From Massospora cicadina (lineage: Eukaryota > Entomophthoromycota > Entomophthoromycetes > Entomophthorales > Entomophthoraceae): DNA of 64,000 nucleotides. Both the position numbers and the translations under genes were made by a program. Each line of letters begins with the position of its first letter. Position 1 is the stretch's first letter. The notes below the pieces were generated by a model. It did no database searches, was not told the DNA's origin, and was given only the letters and a program-made list of their open reading frames with translations. This document shows, piece after piece, positions 1 to 11,303 of this stretch. The DNA is taken from positions 1 through 64,000 of the forward strand of contig JAKSZP010002656.1 in the NCBI GenBank assembly GCA_022478985.1, read 5' to 3'.

Positions 1-640
1 AGTGTCCTATGTGCAAACCTCTTTGAGGTGGTCTCGCACTCCGTTAACCTTGCCATTTTAAATACAATCAAGATATCCCCTAATGCACCATTGGTTCGCC
101 CAGGTTCCCTCCAACATGAGTCGCTTACCCCCTTCCTCTTTGTGCACCGCGTCACTTTTGGTGAGTTATTTATTATAAGAATCGCACTTCTCTGCTTAAG
201 TTGTTATTGGTCCAGCACCCTCTTCTGGGCTCTAATAACTTTCAAACTAATGATTAGTTCCCTGGCATTGGCCTTGTGCACTGTGCACTACCACGCTGGG
301 AACAGGAGAGCTATAGACACTCTCCTTACATTTATGAGCGGCTTGAATGATACCTGCTCTTTCTGACAGCTTTGGGAATAGCAACCGCTTCTCATTAATT
401 GTCTTAAAAACTTGTCCATCCATGGTCTCAGTGTTTTCCATCGCTTTTTGAAGTGCATCTTAGATTTATTGGGGCTCATTCCCAATTTCTCTGTCAACCA
501 TTCTCTGGAATAATTAATTCGCCTGCTGATATACCATTTAGACCATTGGTAACTGCAATAAGCCATCTGCATTCTGATGAGAAGCCCCCACTTGGTGGAC
601 AATCTCATAATCATAAGCCTATAACTTCAATGCCCATCAG
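1..640 (-). pseudogene. Connection domain and possible start of integrase
   Basis: Around 560-620 the minus strand encodes a segment with the motif HQVGASHQNADGLLQLP. This is the connection region that follows RNase H in Ty3/gypsy elements (usual form: H-x-G-x-x-N-x-x-A-D-x-L-S-R-x-P). Below about 450 the frame breaks repeatedly. A short stretch with an H-K pair near 340 could be the start of the integrase zinc domain, but I cannot assign the C-C pair. Nothing in 1-240 is recognisable. Confidence 0.5.
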
Positions 641-662
641 GCCGGTCATCCTTCTGGTTTTC

Positions 663-1150
663 TCAAATGTGAAGCCAGTGCAACAAGGAGTGGTCTGTCA
701 CCACTTTGAAGTGCGTTCTGTGGATGTCCACCCAAAACTGTTTATAGGCGTAAATGACCAAAAGGCATTCACGCTCAGTTACAGTGTAGTTCCTCTCAGC
801 GGCTGAGAGTGACCAGCTCACATATGCCACTGGATGTTTGTCCCCAAGTTCATCTACTTGGCTTAATATGACACCGATCACCATCAATGAAGCATCTATT
901 TATATAATAAATTTTTAATCGAATTTCAGATATTTTAAACTTGGAGAATCTATCAGGTAAAGGCATAATTCATTAAAGGATTTCTGTGCTTCTTAATTCT
1001 ATATGAATCCTATCTTTGGATCCTTTAACATATGGAATAAGGGCTCAGTGATTCTGGCAAAATCCAGAATAAATCTTCTATAGTATCTGACCATTCCAAG
1101 GAACACTTAGATATCTCAGCTACTATTTGGCACAGCCATTCGTTCTATGG
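663..1150 (-). pseudogene. RT thumb and RNase H domain
   Basis: Minus-strand 663-887 encodes an RNase H segment with the motifs HPVAYVSWSLSAAERNYTVT and ERECLLVIYA, ending in VVTDHSLLHWL. Directly upstream (about 900-1130) is the RT thumb, with VFLGMVRYYRRFILDFARIT. Both are diagnostic of Ty3/gypsy polymerase. The thumb and RNase H are in different frames with stops between them. The RT catalytic palm (YxDD) expected upstream is absent. Confidence 0.85.
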
Positions 1151-1227
1151 ATTTGATCTTCCGGTTCTCTTGGCAACCCATACCAGCAGTCTCATTTCAT
1201 CATAGGTCCGTAAATCAAGAAATTTCC

Positions 1228-1530
1228 TCAGTTTGGCCATTGGGAATAGATAAAAAATGCTGTGATCTGATTCTTCTCAATATTCATTGGTTTTTCACTT
1301 AAATTCGCCAGGAGAACTCGAATTTCTCCATGGCCTGGCATTATTATTCCTGGAGCCACCCAAGGCTCTACTCTGGACTTCTTCCAGTGGCTTCCAATCT
1401 CCCCATACAGTAACTCTGGTATCTTTAATGTCAACCCCATGTTGACTATCATCTGTGATCCTGGAAGTATGGTTTTCGCATTCTTGGTTCTCAGTGGAAT
1501 TCCCCAATTTTCTAGGATTTCCATTAGCAT
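1228..1530 (-). pseudogene. dUTPase-like beta domain between protease and RT
   Basis: A 100-residue open segment contains LPGSQMIVNMGLTLKIPE, followed by APGIIMPGHGEIRVLLANLS and a terminal NIEKNQITAFFI. The order P-G-S, then G-L-x-x-x-I-P, then G-I-I-x-P-x-x-G-E-I-x-V-x-L-x-N, then I-A-x-x-I mirrors trimeric dUTPase motifs. The PRSS motif is not visible and the catalytic Asp of GxIDxxY reads as Met. Many Ty3/gypsy elements carry a beta-rich linker here that resembles dUTPase, so enzymatic function is not implied. The same region can be traced at 22.28-22.56 kb and 63.17-63.43 kb. Confidence 0.55.
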
Positions 1531-1560
1531 TTCTTGTCACTTTCAGCCAGCTAGTTGGTA

Positions 1561-1974
1561 TCAAATTGGGACAATGCCATCATTGTATATCAAGCTGATG
1601 AAGCTATTTCTTCTACTCAGTGGAGCTTCCCCATCCTTCTGATAGACCAATGGTAACGTATGACCCAATATGGTCAACACATTATCCTCAAAGTTACATT
1701 TTACTCCGTACTTCAATAGAAATTCTGTCCCAATTAGAATGGCATAGTTTTGGTTGGCCAAAACTATTGCTGGTGTAGATACCACCAAGGATCTGAATTG
1801 ATTTGGCAAAGCGCTATATACTCCACACAAGATGGTACTATTTGGCCCAGATGTCCCGTACTCCTTATTGTGTTCCAAGTCAGGCGAGATCTTCATCCTC
1901 TTCACCAGATTGGTCAAGACAATATTAATGGGTTCTCTGCTGTCAACAATTGCCCTCACCCATACTCTATTCAC
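1561..1974 (-). pseudogene. Retroviral-type aspartic protease, active site damaged
   Basis: This 137-residue segment begins VRAIVDSREPINIV, where the Asp-Ser/Thr-Gly triad of retropepsins reads D-S-R, so the Gly is lost. Downstream come the SALPNQFRSLVV block and a segment ILIGTEFLLKYGV that corresponds to the flap-distal hydrophobic-Gly motif. The related copy at 62.7-63.0 kb reads N-S-G at the triad and shares SALP-x-Q-F-x-S-L-V and ANQNY. The protease normally cleaves the Gag-Pol polyprotein. Here the domain is a fossil. Confidence 0.75.
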
Positions 1975-2398
1975 TAGTATATCTATATATATACACTCAG
2001 AGTATTGTAAGATAGTGTTTACTGAGTGTATAGCAGCATATTAGCTAAATCAAGAGTGTAAAAGATTTGCGCCAATAAATTGGAAAAGATTCCTTTATCA
2101 CGCTGAGGGGTATTTACAGGTTTGCCTCATCTAATCAAACTTTGGTCAATTCATCAGGATTATCTGCAGCTCTAATCTTGTCAACCAGTTGTTGGGTGTA
2201 CAGCCGGGCAACTTCTTTGATTATCTCAGGGTTGATCCCCTTTTTCCCAGATCTTGTTACCACGTTCACGTCCAAATTTCCCACTTGATACAGTTGATCC
2301 TATACGTCATCATCCACAAACAGAACACTGATGTCATTTTTACTCATGCAAAATATAGGGAGGAACAGGATTCTCCGTAGCTCTAGACTGTTCCCCAT

Positions 2399-3690
2399 CT
2401 AAGCTGCTGGTCCTTTTCCCAAATCCTTTACAGCTGCAGACTCTTTTTCTTGGACCACGTTGATTTGATCCTTGGGCTCCATGCAATTTACAAAAAAATG
2501 TCCCTTTCCTCCGCATTGGTAACAGACTTTCTCCTTCTTATTAATCCATCTGAAGACTTCGTGCTTGTTCCCCAACACAGTTTGGTTGTTCATCTCTTTA
2601 GCACCCTCGTTCCCCTTCATGGGATCCAAATTTCATACTGGGTTTGATTTGAAACTTCTGTTTGGGGCATCAAAGGTTGCTCCCAATGTTTTCAAATTGT
2701 CACCATCTGAGAGGTGGTGATTTCTGTCACAAACACAGAAGACATCATTTGGTGCAAATTGCGGTAGGGCTACAGGGCCGCTTGTAATGCAATTTTGGCA
2801 TTGAAATCATCCAGCACCTTCTCTTCAACCATGTTTTGTGATTCCTGGTAGAAACAATTAGCAAAGCTTGCTAAAGATTCATCTTTATGGAATTGGATGC
2901 CCATAAATTCTTGTTTGCACTTCAATATGCACGTTGGGCTCCCAAATTCCTTCATAATGGCCACTTTGGCCTCTGTGTACAACCAGATGTACCCCTCCAG
3001 ATGGGGCAACACTAGATTTTGACAATCGGTATCTAGGCAATTCATCACCATCAATGCCTTTTGACAATTGCCATATCTGTACATTGTCATATCAAACAAT
3101 TGGAAAAACGCTGGGGTACTATCCCAATGGAAAGTCAGCAATTTTGGTGTCATCATAAATTTCTCTGAGGTTTCTCTAGCCACCTCCCTGGGTTTGGCTA
3201 CTCAGCTCACTTGGGGAGTGATTTTGGGCGTCATCTCTAAAATAGCAGTAAAAGCGTGTGTCATGTTTCTTGGGGTAGTCGTCTTCCCAATTATTGTATG
3301 GGAAGTTCTTTCTCTGACAGTGGTTGTTGCATATAGCTACATTCACATTTGTGAGTTTTTAACTCCTTGACCTGTTTAACTAGCCGCTTGATATCAGCGC
3401 TGAATGCTCTTAAACAAATGTGATCTTTTTTACACTCCATTTTCAGAAAAAAGACTTCTCAAATTAAGTCCATTTCTTTCTTATTTAATGACGTTACTTT
3501 TCCAAGTAAATCAAACCAAAACTCACGACAACATATTGATCCCTTCCCACATCTTGGCAACTCTTTCTTCCAAGGCTGCAAATTCTAAATCATCCACTGA
3601 ATTCAGGGCGTTCTGATTAACAGTTGCCAACTCCATCCATAATTTTCTTATCTCGTCTTTATATGACATCAATTCTAAGTTCTTCTAACC
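2399..3690 (-). pseudogene. Gag: coiled-coil N-terminus, capsid-like domain, CCHC knuckle
   Basis: Three consecutive pieces form a broken gag. About 3560-3690 encodes a charged helical start (SYKDEIRKLWMELATVNQ, then DDLEFAALEERVAKMWEG). 2770-3183 is a retrotransposon capsid-type segment (MTMYRYGNCQKALMVMNCL and FHKDESLASFANCFYQES). 2399-2629 carries a canonical zinc knuckle, CYQCGGKGHFFVNC (C-x2-C-x4-H-x4-C, at 2483-2524). The three pieces are in different frames. The capsid block matches the plus-strand copy near 61.56 kb (EMTMYGYRDCQKADIVVNCL). Confidence 0.8.
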
Positions 3691-6038
3691 AACTACATCC
3701 CTATAGTGAGCACAACTTTATAAAAATTTATAGGTTGTCATATTATTTTTTGGCCAACAACCCCTATAAGTTTATTACTCGCACAGGGTTGGGTTTTATG
3801 CAATTCTCCGCGTTGTATAGTAGTTGTAATATCAATCTGATAATAGTATGATGACTATTATCCATAGTTGAATGGAAGTATTAAATTTTGGTCCAACGCT
3901 TAGCCAGTATTTCCTTTTAATATACTTATGATGTCTTGAATTAGAAATCTGACCTTATACCGCCTAACTTAATCAACTCTTAGATCCCCATTTATGGTTT
4001 CTCTGGTTTGACACACAGTTGGCAGCAATCCCCAAACTTGATTCAGCTTCTTCTCTGGATCTCGCTCAGATCCTTACTCTTTTTCTTAAGAGTCTCCCAA
4101 TTATCACATACAGTAATAGTATCTCTGAAAAAATAGAACAAATGGATGCTACTAGAGTTTACTAAGCTAATACTTAAGTGAAAAGTGATAATCTGGCAAA
4201 TTCTATCATAAATTATATGTTTTGATTAGTAAATTCTTGGGAATTTACAGTTGGGGATTTGGCGCCCAACCCCTCAGTTGCCACCTACTCGATGAAACGG
4301 CATCCATTGCTTCTGAATCACCCATACTCATCTCAGCAGCAATGGTCTTCCCCATCCTGGCTAGGATTCCATCATTAAACATCCTCAATACCTAAAACAG
4401 AAAGAGTCAGAAAACGTGTCCCTAATGTTTTCCTCTCTATCCAAGAGAACTGACAATATTTGGCAAGCGACCTTCTTAGGTAATGGGACTTGTTACCCAT
4501 TAAGGCAAGTTGTGAAGCAACTTATTGATTTGCTAGTTGCAGATGGCATCACTCGCCTCACAACTTGCTATTCATTTACAATCAGTTGGTGATGAAATTT
4601 TTTTGATCCAATTGGTACACCTGATAGTTAATCAACTATCAGATGCCCCTATTTCGTTGGAAACCTGCCCAATGAGATCTTAAGCATTTGTCCGGATTAA
4701 TCCCCAATTGATCCAACCAGGCAAATAACCTAGAATACCCCAAACATAGTTACCCAAAAATCAGGGTCAACCAATTTCCAATTCACCTCGCATTAGGGAA
4801 TTATCCCCTAGTGATCACTGGTAATCTAGCCGGCTGGGAATATGGGCAAAAATCCCAACCCCATCTCAAGGTGAGTTATCATCTTTTTAATATTAACAGT
4901 TGGGTCCTCAGTCTTATATTTCCGCACACTCAAATTATTTGTGGTCCACGTTTTGTTAGGACCAGCGTTGTTTATGGTTTTATTATTTGAGTCAATTGTA
5001 TTCTGATAAAATTCCTGTTTTGTTAGGACTAGTGCTATCCCAAGATGAGGGCTAAACCTGATAAGCTTAATAACTTTTTTTGCCAACATCTGGCCTGATA
5101 TTTGGAGGTGGGTTGTTGGAGTTGACAAGCATTATGCTTCCTGAAAAAGATTCATCAATATCATCAACACTTACAATAAGGTAAGTCACAGGATTCTTAT
5201 CCAGAGCTTTTGTTGCATCTTAATGCTGAATTTTCTCAGGGTTTCATGTGATTCTTGATGGTTGATACCTTCAAGTTTAGACGCCAATTCTCAACTTGTC
5301 CCACTTTTATTTGTAGTATAGCTATTTGATGATCGATGGACTAGTTAAAAGCATGTTCAGCTCCTTTATGTATGAACAGCCTATGAGCTTTCTCCACATT
5401 TGGCTCATAACAGTAGAGTGGGAAACAATATCGTGAAGTAAAATCTATTTTGTGTTACCAAGTTTGTATAATATGTAAGTATTAAAATTATCATTATTAT
5501 TAATTTATTGAGTAAGATAATTGGTTTGGCTGGAGGATTTGTATTTTTTGAATGGAATACCCAATCTATTCCAATCTTCATTTGCAATAAAGATATCATC
5601 TTCTGTTTTAACAGGATTCTGTCCTTATTTGTTTGATTATTGCTTACAGGTTTCTTAGTATTCTCTTTTTTTACTCAGGACCTCTTGTAGATAATTGAGA
5701 GGGGAGTAATAGCTTTGAACGCTTTTTCTAATACGCTTAAGTTCTTCTGCAGCTCTTAATAATTTCACCTGCCAGTATGCCAGGTCCTTGCAATCCTGAT
5801 CCAATGAAGCATGGATCCTCTCCTCAGTATTCTTTTCAATAGTTTGTAATTGCTGTTGGTAGAAGTCAACTTGATCTCTGGTAATAGTTTTTATACTATT
5901 ATTAATTTCATCCACATTACTATTGAAGTGGCAAAGGCGGTATCACATAATCTCATATGAAAGGAAAATTTGGAGAACAATTTCTCAGGGGCTCAGAATG
6001 GATATTTCATCATTATTAAAGTGAAACCATTGAAAACT
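3691..6038. other. AT-rich degenerate DNA, possible remains of another gag
   Basis: No intact gene is present. On the minus strand, 5655-5915 gives an 86-residue charged segment that looks like a coiled coil (DQVDFYQQQLQTIEKNTEER, then RAAEELKRIRKSVQ), and 4826-5128 gives a 100-residue segment without a recognised domain. Both could be N-terminal gag fragments of a minus-strand element into which LINE-A copy 1 inserted, since similar low-complexity helical coding resumes beyond the LINE at 11.4-11.96 kb. This is inference only. Confidence 0.35.
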
Positions 6039-6128
6039 TTTCTTTCTCGTTGCAATCACTATTGCAACCTATTCAATTCAAGACTGAATCTAGTTTGATA
6101 ATCTCACAGAGGAGATTAGTCTGCGCCC

Positions 6129-7539
6129 ATGTCAGGGAGCAGTTGGGCAAGCAAGGTAAGAGGAGCATGTGGAAGGCCCGCGGCCTCCAACATTCAAAAA
6201 CGCCCCGGAGAATCTGGCGGAATTGATAAAAATACTAAGAAACTGGTGGTCACTATTTCCCCGGAGATACTCGCATGGCAAGCACAATGCAACCAGTACA
6301 TCAACACGCCACACTCCCAGCCACTTTCGTCGGTGGAATTCAGAGTCCGCGTGTTTCTGGACATCCAAAAAACGGCCTTATGGGAAAATTTTTTGAAGAT
6401 GTACACACAATTTTCCCATCTGCGGTGTATGTTGCACTTCACTCCATGTCACGCGGTTGGCTGGACCTAGGTTTCAAAAGCAAAATGGCAGCAGATAAAG
6501 CTGCAGAGGTGCGCATAGTGGTCGACCTCCCCAAAGGGCAATGGGGCGTCAAAACTAAATGCACCAGATGGACAAAATCGAACCAAATTTTCCTCACATT
6601 TGACTTCTTGCCTACTACGGTAAAATGTGACAATTTGGAACAACACCTGAAAGATGTTCTCGCTGTATATGGCGAAATACAATTTTTCAAAATGCAACAC
6701 TTCATGCTGATGCCACAACTGTGCACCGGCAAAGCCATCACAGTGCTGACCCCAAATGAGGAGATCGCAAAGGACCTAACCCAGATCCCGCACTCCACTT
6801 TTATTGATATTGCAGGGCATACCACCCACCCTTTCTGGGTAACTGTGGACAGCGCGCCCCCATTTGCACCCACAGTGATGTGTTTGGCCATAAGGCACAC
6901 ACATGCCCCATCAAGGAGGGCGTCACATTCCAAGAGCACCCCTCGGCAGCCATGGCCAGTGGAGAGGCGCACTATGAACCAACTGCAAGCACCAAGGAGG
7001 CCTTCCCATGGGGAGCACAAGGCTGCTACCTACTGGTAAAGCCTATCTCCCCACAAGAGCAGAAGAAGGCCAAGCAGGCCCATAGGGCCGCGGCCAAAGA
7101 AGTGGCCAAAGCCACCACCGCTATCCCACATTCACAACGCCAGGAGGACATGGAGACCTTTGTGGCAGAAGCAACTCAGGAATCCATCAACCAATCAGAT
7201 TGGGAAGCCCATGCTGAGTGGGCCACTCAATCTGAGGATCCGATGGGAGATTCAATCTCACCCAATCGTTGCACCCAAGCTCCAGTTGAAACTGACTTGG
7301 GACCCATCCCAACTGAAAATTTTTTTGACCCACTCAACGGGGCACCAAACTCACCCGCACTGCAAAAAATTCGTCTGATGTCAGGAAAACAAAAAGTGAA
7401 GGCTAAAGCCAACGCGACTCTTTCTGCAAAAATCAACAAAAACTCCGATATTGTTGCTGCTAACACCCATGCTGCTGTGAAGGCCCGCGGGGAGCTAGAA
7501 GAGGATGGTGGGCCTGGGTGCCCTTCCCCTCGCACCTAA
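6129..7539 (+). pseudogene. LINE-A ORF1 (nucleic-acid-binding protein), copy 1, frameshifted
   Basis: Starts at the ATG at 6129 (MSGSSWASKV), which is conserved in the second copy, and would encode about 470 residues. An RRM-like region carries GWLDLGF near 6460 and FLTFDFLPTTV near 6590. The first frameshift lies near 6400-6450. A knuckle region follows near 6870-6920, where the second Cys has become Ser (ICTHSDVFGHKAHTC) and the frame shifts again. The C-terminal third is Ala/Lys/Glu-rich. It ends with TAA at 7537, six bases before the ORF2 start. The family role is binding LINE RNA as an RNP component. Confidence 0.8.
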
Positions 7540-7545
7540 GGTGCA

Positions 7546-10500
7546 ATGGGGGAAACCTTCAACATAGGGATGTTGAATATCGCTGGACTCAAGGCCTCCC
7601 CATCCTGGGCTAGGAAACTGAGATTTTTACAACACAATTTACCCGTGGATATCCTGGCCATCCAGGAGTCCCACTGTCCACAAGGTTCCAAGAAAGTTTG
7701 GAAAACAATGCTCCCCCCATCCCTATCCTTTTGGTTAATGCACTGTGGGGTGCTAACATGGAAAAATAATTTTTTCAAATTTTTATCCTCAGAAACATTC
7801 CTAAATGACTGAGCGCTTGTTGTCACCTTCTTGTGGGCTGACGTAGAACACACAATCATCAAATCTATGCCCCAAACGGTGCACACGAGTGTTGGGAATT
7901 TTTCTCGTCAGTCAAATCCCTCCCGCTACCCCAGACTCCTTCATAGTCGGTGACATGAACTGTTGGCTAAACACACCAATGGACCGGTGGCCTTCCTCAC
8001 CCCACGCCCCCCAGGGTCACATAGAACTACGCGTTCTAAAGGCCACCCTCAGGTTAATGGATGCGCTGCTGTGGCATGCCCCGCTGCTCAAAAACATGAC
8101 ATGGCCCCACGTCCACAACGGCCAATTAAGGTCCATGACCTGCATTGAAACTATTCTAACGCTGGCGAAATTCCAACCCCAAATCTCCCACTTCAAGACA
8201 ACAAAATTGGAATTCTCTGACCATTGACTGGTCTCGCTAACCTACCACCTACCTGTCATGGCTGCCAAGGCCCCACTATAGACAAAATCAGCCCCCCCAA
8301 GCTCAGGTTGCCAGAAATTTCCACGTGGGTGGAAGAGGCAACTATGGCAAAAAAGTTTGTTGCACTGTTTTGCGTGGACCCCATTTCCACATGGGCAACT
8401 TCAAAAATGACACCATCCGCCATTCTTGCCATCTCTCCTCCAGACGCTCATGAGCCACATCAGCGGTTATCTCGCACGCTCTGGCAGAATTGGCACACTT
8501 GGAGTCCAACATCCCAGTTACAGGATACAGCCCTGCATGGGGATGGAAGGGGCGGAGGCAGCTGCCCACATCAACGCACTCAAAAGACAACACAAACATC
8601 AGGTTTGTGTTCAGTACAGGGCCACATGCATCACAAAAGGCGACAGGTGCACCGTACATTTCTTTAAAAAAATTTTGCACCATGCCAGAGTGTGGCCTGC
8701 ACACAGGTGTGAAGATCAGATAATTCCATTGCGGACACACCGGCTGAAGTGGCAATTGAAATGCAACAGTATTACTCCGAGTTGTACTGCTCCAACCCAA
8801 TTCAGCCAGCCAAAGTGGCAGAATTTCTTGACCAAGCCCACATCCGCTCCAAATTCTGATACCTGGAAATAATGAATTTAATTACTCCAAACAAATTATG
8901 GACAGCCATTCGCGGTGCACCAAACTGAAAATGCCCAGGCCTGGATGGCATTCCATATGAGTTCTAAAAAAATATTTCAAATATATATCCCCATTGCTGC
9001 TCGCCTCACTTAACTAAAGCCTGATGGAAATGCGCCTCCTAACAGGAGGACATGAGGCCTTCACTGTCACACTCTTCAAGAAAGAGGATAAGCTAGACCT
9101 AGCCAACTGGCGCCTCATTTCTTTAACTAACATGGATACAAAAATTTTAACTAAAATCATGGCTAACCGTTTAGGGACTGTAGCATCTGCCACCATCTCC
9201 CCAGAACAATTCAGTTTTATCCCCAGAAGGTCGATTTGGGATAACGTGCACTCTGTGGCTAATGTATGTCAGTCCACAGCCTCTGGGGCACTTGTATTCT
9301 TGGACCAACAAAAGGCCTATGATAGAGTAAACTGGGAATACCTCAGGGCCTGCCTCCATCAATTCTGCTTACCCCCTCGCTTCATCAACTGAGTAATGCT
9401 GCTCACAAAATCTGCAACAATGGCAGTGCGTGGCCCTGGCTTCCTAACAGAAGTAGTCTGCCCTCAAAGGGGCTCGCGACAAGGGGACCCCCTCAGCCCA
9501 CTATTATACAACTTCAGCCTTGACCCACTACTGTGAAATGTGAATGCCCAACTCACTGGGGTCCATGTGCCAGGCCAAGCCCCAGTCAAGATATTAGCGT
9601 TTGCAGATGATTGTGTGGTCGGGGTGTCTAATAATCAAGATGCACGCGCGCTTGAAGCTCTCATCCAGGAATATTCCCGGGTAAGCAACGCGGCACTGAA
9701 CGCCTCCTAAACTGAAATCATCCTCCTTGGTCAGTTTCAGAACTGCTGGGCCCCAGCAATTAGTTCCCAACCCGGCCCATCTGCTCGCCCACGTCCATGC
9801 CTTACTAACTCAACACACACCGCTCCAACGGTGCTCCCCTTTGTGCCAAGTCCTACCATAGGACCAGTGCACCATCTGGGCGTGTGGATGGAGGCAGGCG
9901 GATACGCGACAGCAGTAATGGAGTGCCGTATTCTGGACAACGTGACAAAGCAAATCGCCTCTCTCAGAGCCCACCCTACTTCCCTTACTGGCAGAGTTTT
10001 TTTAGCCAACTCTATGCTCCTATCCAAAGTCTGGTTCAGAGCCCACACCATCCCCTTCTCCCCAAGCTTCTTCAAATCCTTGTATGCCTTGCTGCAAGGA
10101 TGGCTTTGGTCAGGCTGCCCTCCACCAGTGTGGCTAGAGGTCATGTTTGGCCCTCATCATCATGGTGGCATGGGCCTGCTTGACTTCAAAGCCCATGCTG
10201 CCAAGATCCTGGGCACCTGGATCGTGGCTGTCACCGCTCCTACACTCGCATCCCAACACTGGTCCCGCGCAGCCCACTCCAACTTCTCCCGAGCCTTGGG
10301 CCTCAACAATCCATCGAACCCCCACTCCATGATGAAATACCTCGCTTCACATACATTGGCCACAGGTACTCACGGGACTAAAACCCACTACAAACGAATC
10401 CTCCTCTCCATGCGGAGTGCAGAGTGGAAAATTCATATTAGTGGACATACAACCCAAAGAGGCCGCCCCTCTCCTCAGTTCACAAAAGAGGTACAGGGGC

Positions 10501-11167
10501 TACCCATCCATGATAGCGTGATCCCCATTTGGCCCCATGTCCTATCCAGGGTGGACTACCTGGACATAATGGACATCTCTTATTCCATTGAGACCCAAAA
10601 ACGATCTGGAAATATGTAAATCACCCTCTGTTGCAGCCTCAAGTCTGCTCCCATGTGTGGCGCTGCCTGAGGCGGGTGTATCATACAGCTGAGCGCTCTA
10701 ACGCTTTACACTCATCCTGTGTCATGTGCGGCCAGTATGGAACGCTGTTCCACCGCCTGGAGAAGTGCCCCACCTCTAAAGTGATATGGCGCGAAGTTCA
10801 ACGTCTTCTGGGCCAGGATCAAACGCATCCCTTCAGTCTGTCAAGAGACATGTTTGCTCTATCAATGGCTTCCTCCCTTCCACCTTCCCTCCGTGCTCTG
10901 GTGGTTGCAATCGCCATGTGGACCATCCACACGATTGTCTTAGATGCCATCGCAGGCTCCACCCCCACCCTCCCAGAAACTGTCCACAGATTCCGGTCTC
11001 ATTTGGTGGACCACTTTCAAGTGTGGATGTTTGGATACCTCCCACCGCGGTGCCAACAGCTGGTCTCCTCCTGGTCCCCAGTCTGGTTCATCAAATCAGA
11101 CCCCTTCCTCCACACGTGCTCAATAATGGCTACGGCCCCTTCACACGTTCTCTCCCCCTCCCCATAA
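7546..11167 (+). pseudogene. LINE-A ORF2 (endonuclease-reverse transcriptase), copy 1, broken
   Basis: The intact length would be about 1,207 residues. The APE-type endonuclease starts at 7546, with motifs NIAGL, DILAIQESHCP and, near 7950, VGDMNCWLN, followed by a degenerate LEFSDH near 8210. The RT core lies at about 9020-9720: KILTKIMANRLG, FIPRRSIWDN, FLDQQKAYDRVNWEYLR, RQGDPLSPLLYN and the catalytic FADD at 9600-9611. The C-terminal part (to 11,167) carries a cysteine-histidine cluster, SSCVMCGQYGTLFHRLEKCP. Several TGA/TAA stops (for example just after the LSPLLYN block) and frameshifts disable it. Confidence 0.85.
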
Positions 11168-11303
11168 GTGGCGTTCCCGCTGGCAACAAGAGATAGCATC
11201 GCTTCTCTGGGGTGCCTCTCCCGGTACTAAGTTTATCTGTCCTGACTCATATTCAGATGTGTCCATCCCATGATTGGCCTTCCCTGCAATAAATTTAAAT
11301 AAG

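Larger units (their letters stand above)
1..3690 (-). mobile_element. Ty3/gypsy-type LTR retrotransposon relict, cut by the window start
   Basis: Read on the minus strand, the order is gag, CCHC knuckle, aspartic protease, dUTPase-like linker, RT thumb, RNase H and connection. That is the gag-PR-RT-RH-IN order of Ty3/gypsy elements. Frames change between every domain and stops are frequent, so nothing is expressed as a polyprotein. The fingers and palm of RT are missing: the linker domain runs almost directly into the thumb near position 1140. The integrase would lie toward position 1 and mostly outside the window. Similar gag and protease sequences recur on the plus strand at 61-63 kb, so both are copies of one family. 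No LTR could be placed. Confidence 0.85.
6039..11303 (+). mobile_element. LINE-A copy 1: full-length non-LTR retrotransposon, decayed
   Basis: It is collinear and highly similar along its whole length with the copy at 40,586-45,858. Homology starts at the TTTCTTTCTC box and stops at a GCAATAAATTTAAA tail. The structure is a 5' leader of about 90 bp, ORF1 with CCHC knuckle, a 6-nt spacer, ORF2 with apurinic endonuclease and reverse transcriptase, and a short 3' region. Target duplications are not clean. The best candidate is GAAAACTTT before it and GAGGACCTT after it, differing only by C/G-to-T/A changes. Many stops and frameshifts make this copy inactive. Confidence 0.9.

Noticed and set aside
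4268..4285. TGGCGCCCAACCCC, resembling a classic retroviral/LTR-element PBS on the plus strand
   Set aside because: No plus-strand LTR ends before it and no plus-strand gag follows. The nearby gypsy relict runs on the other strand.
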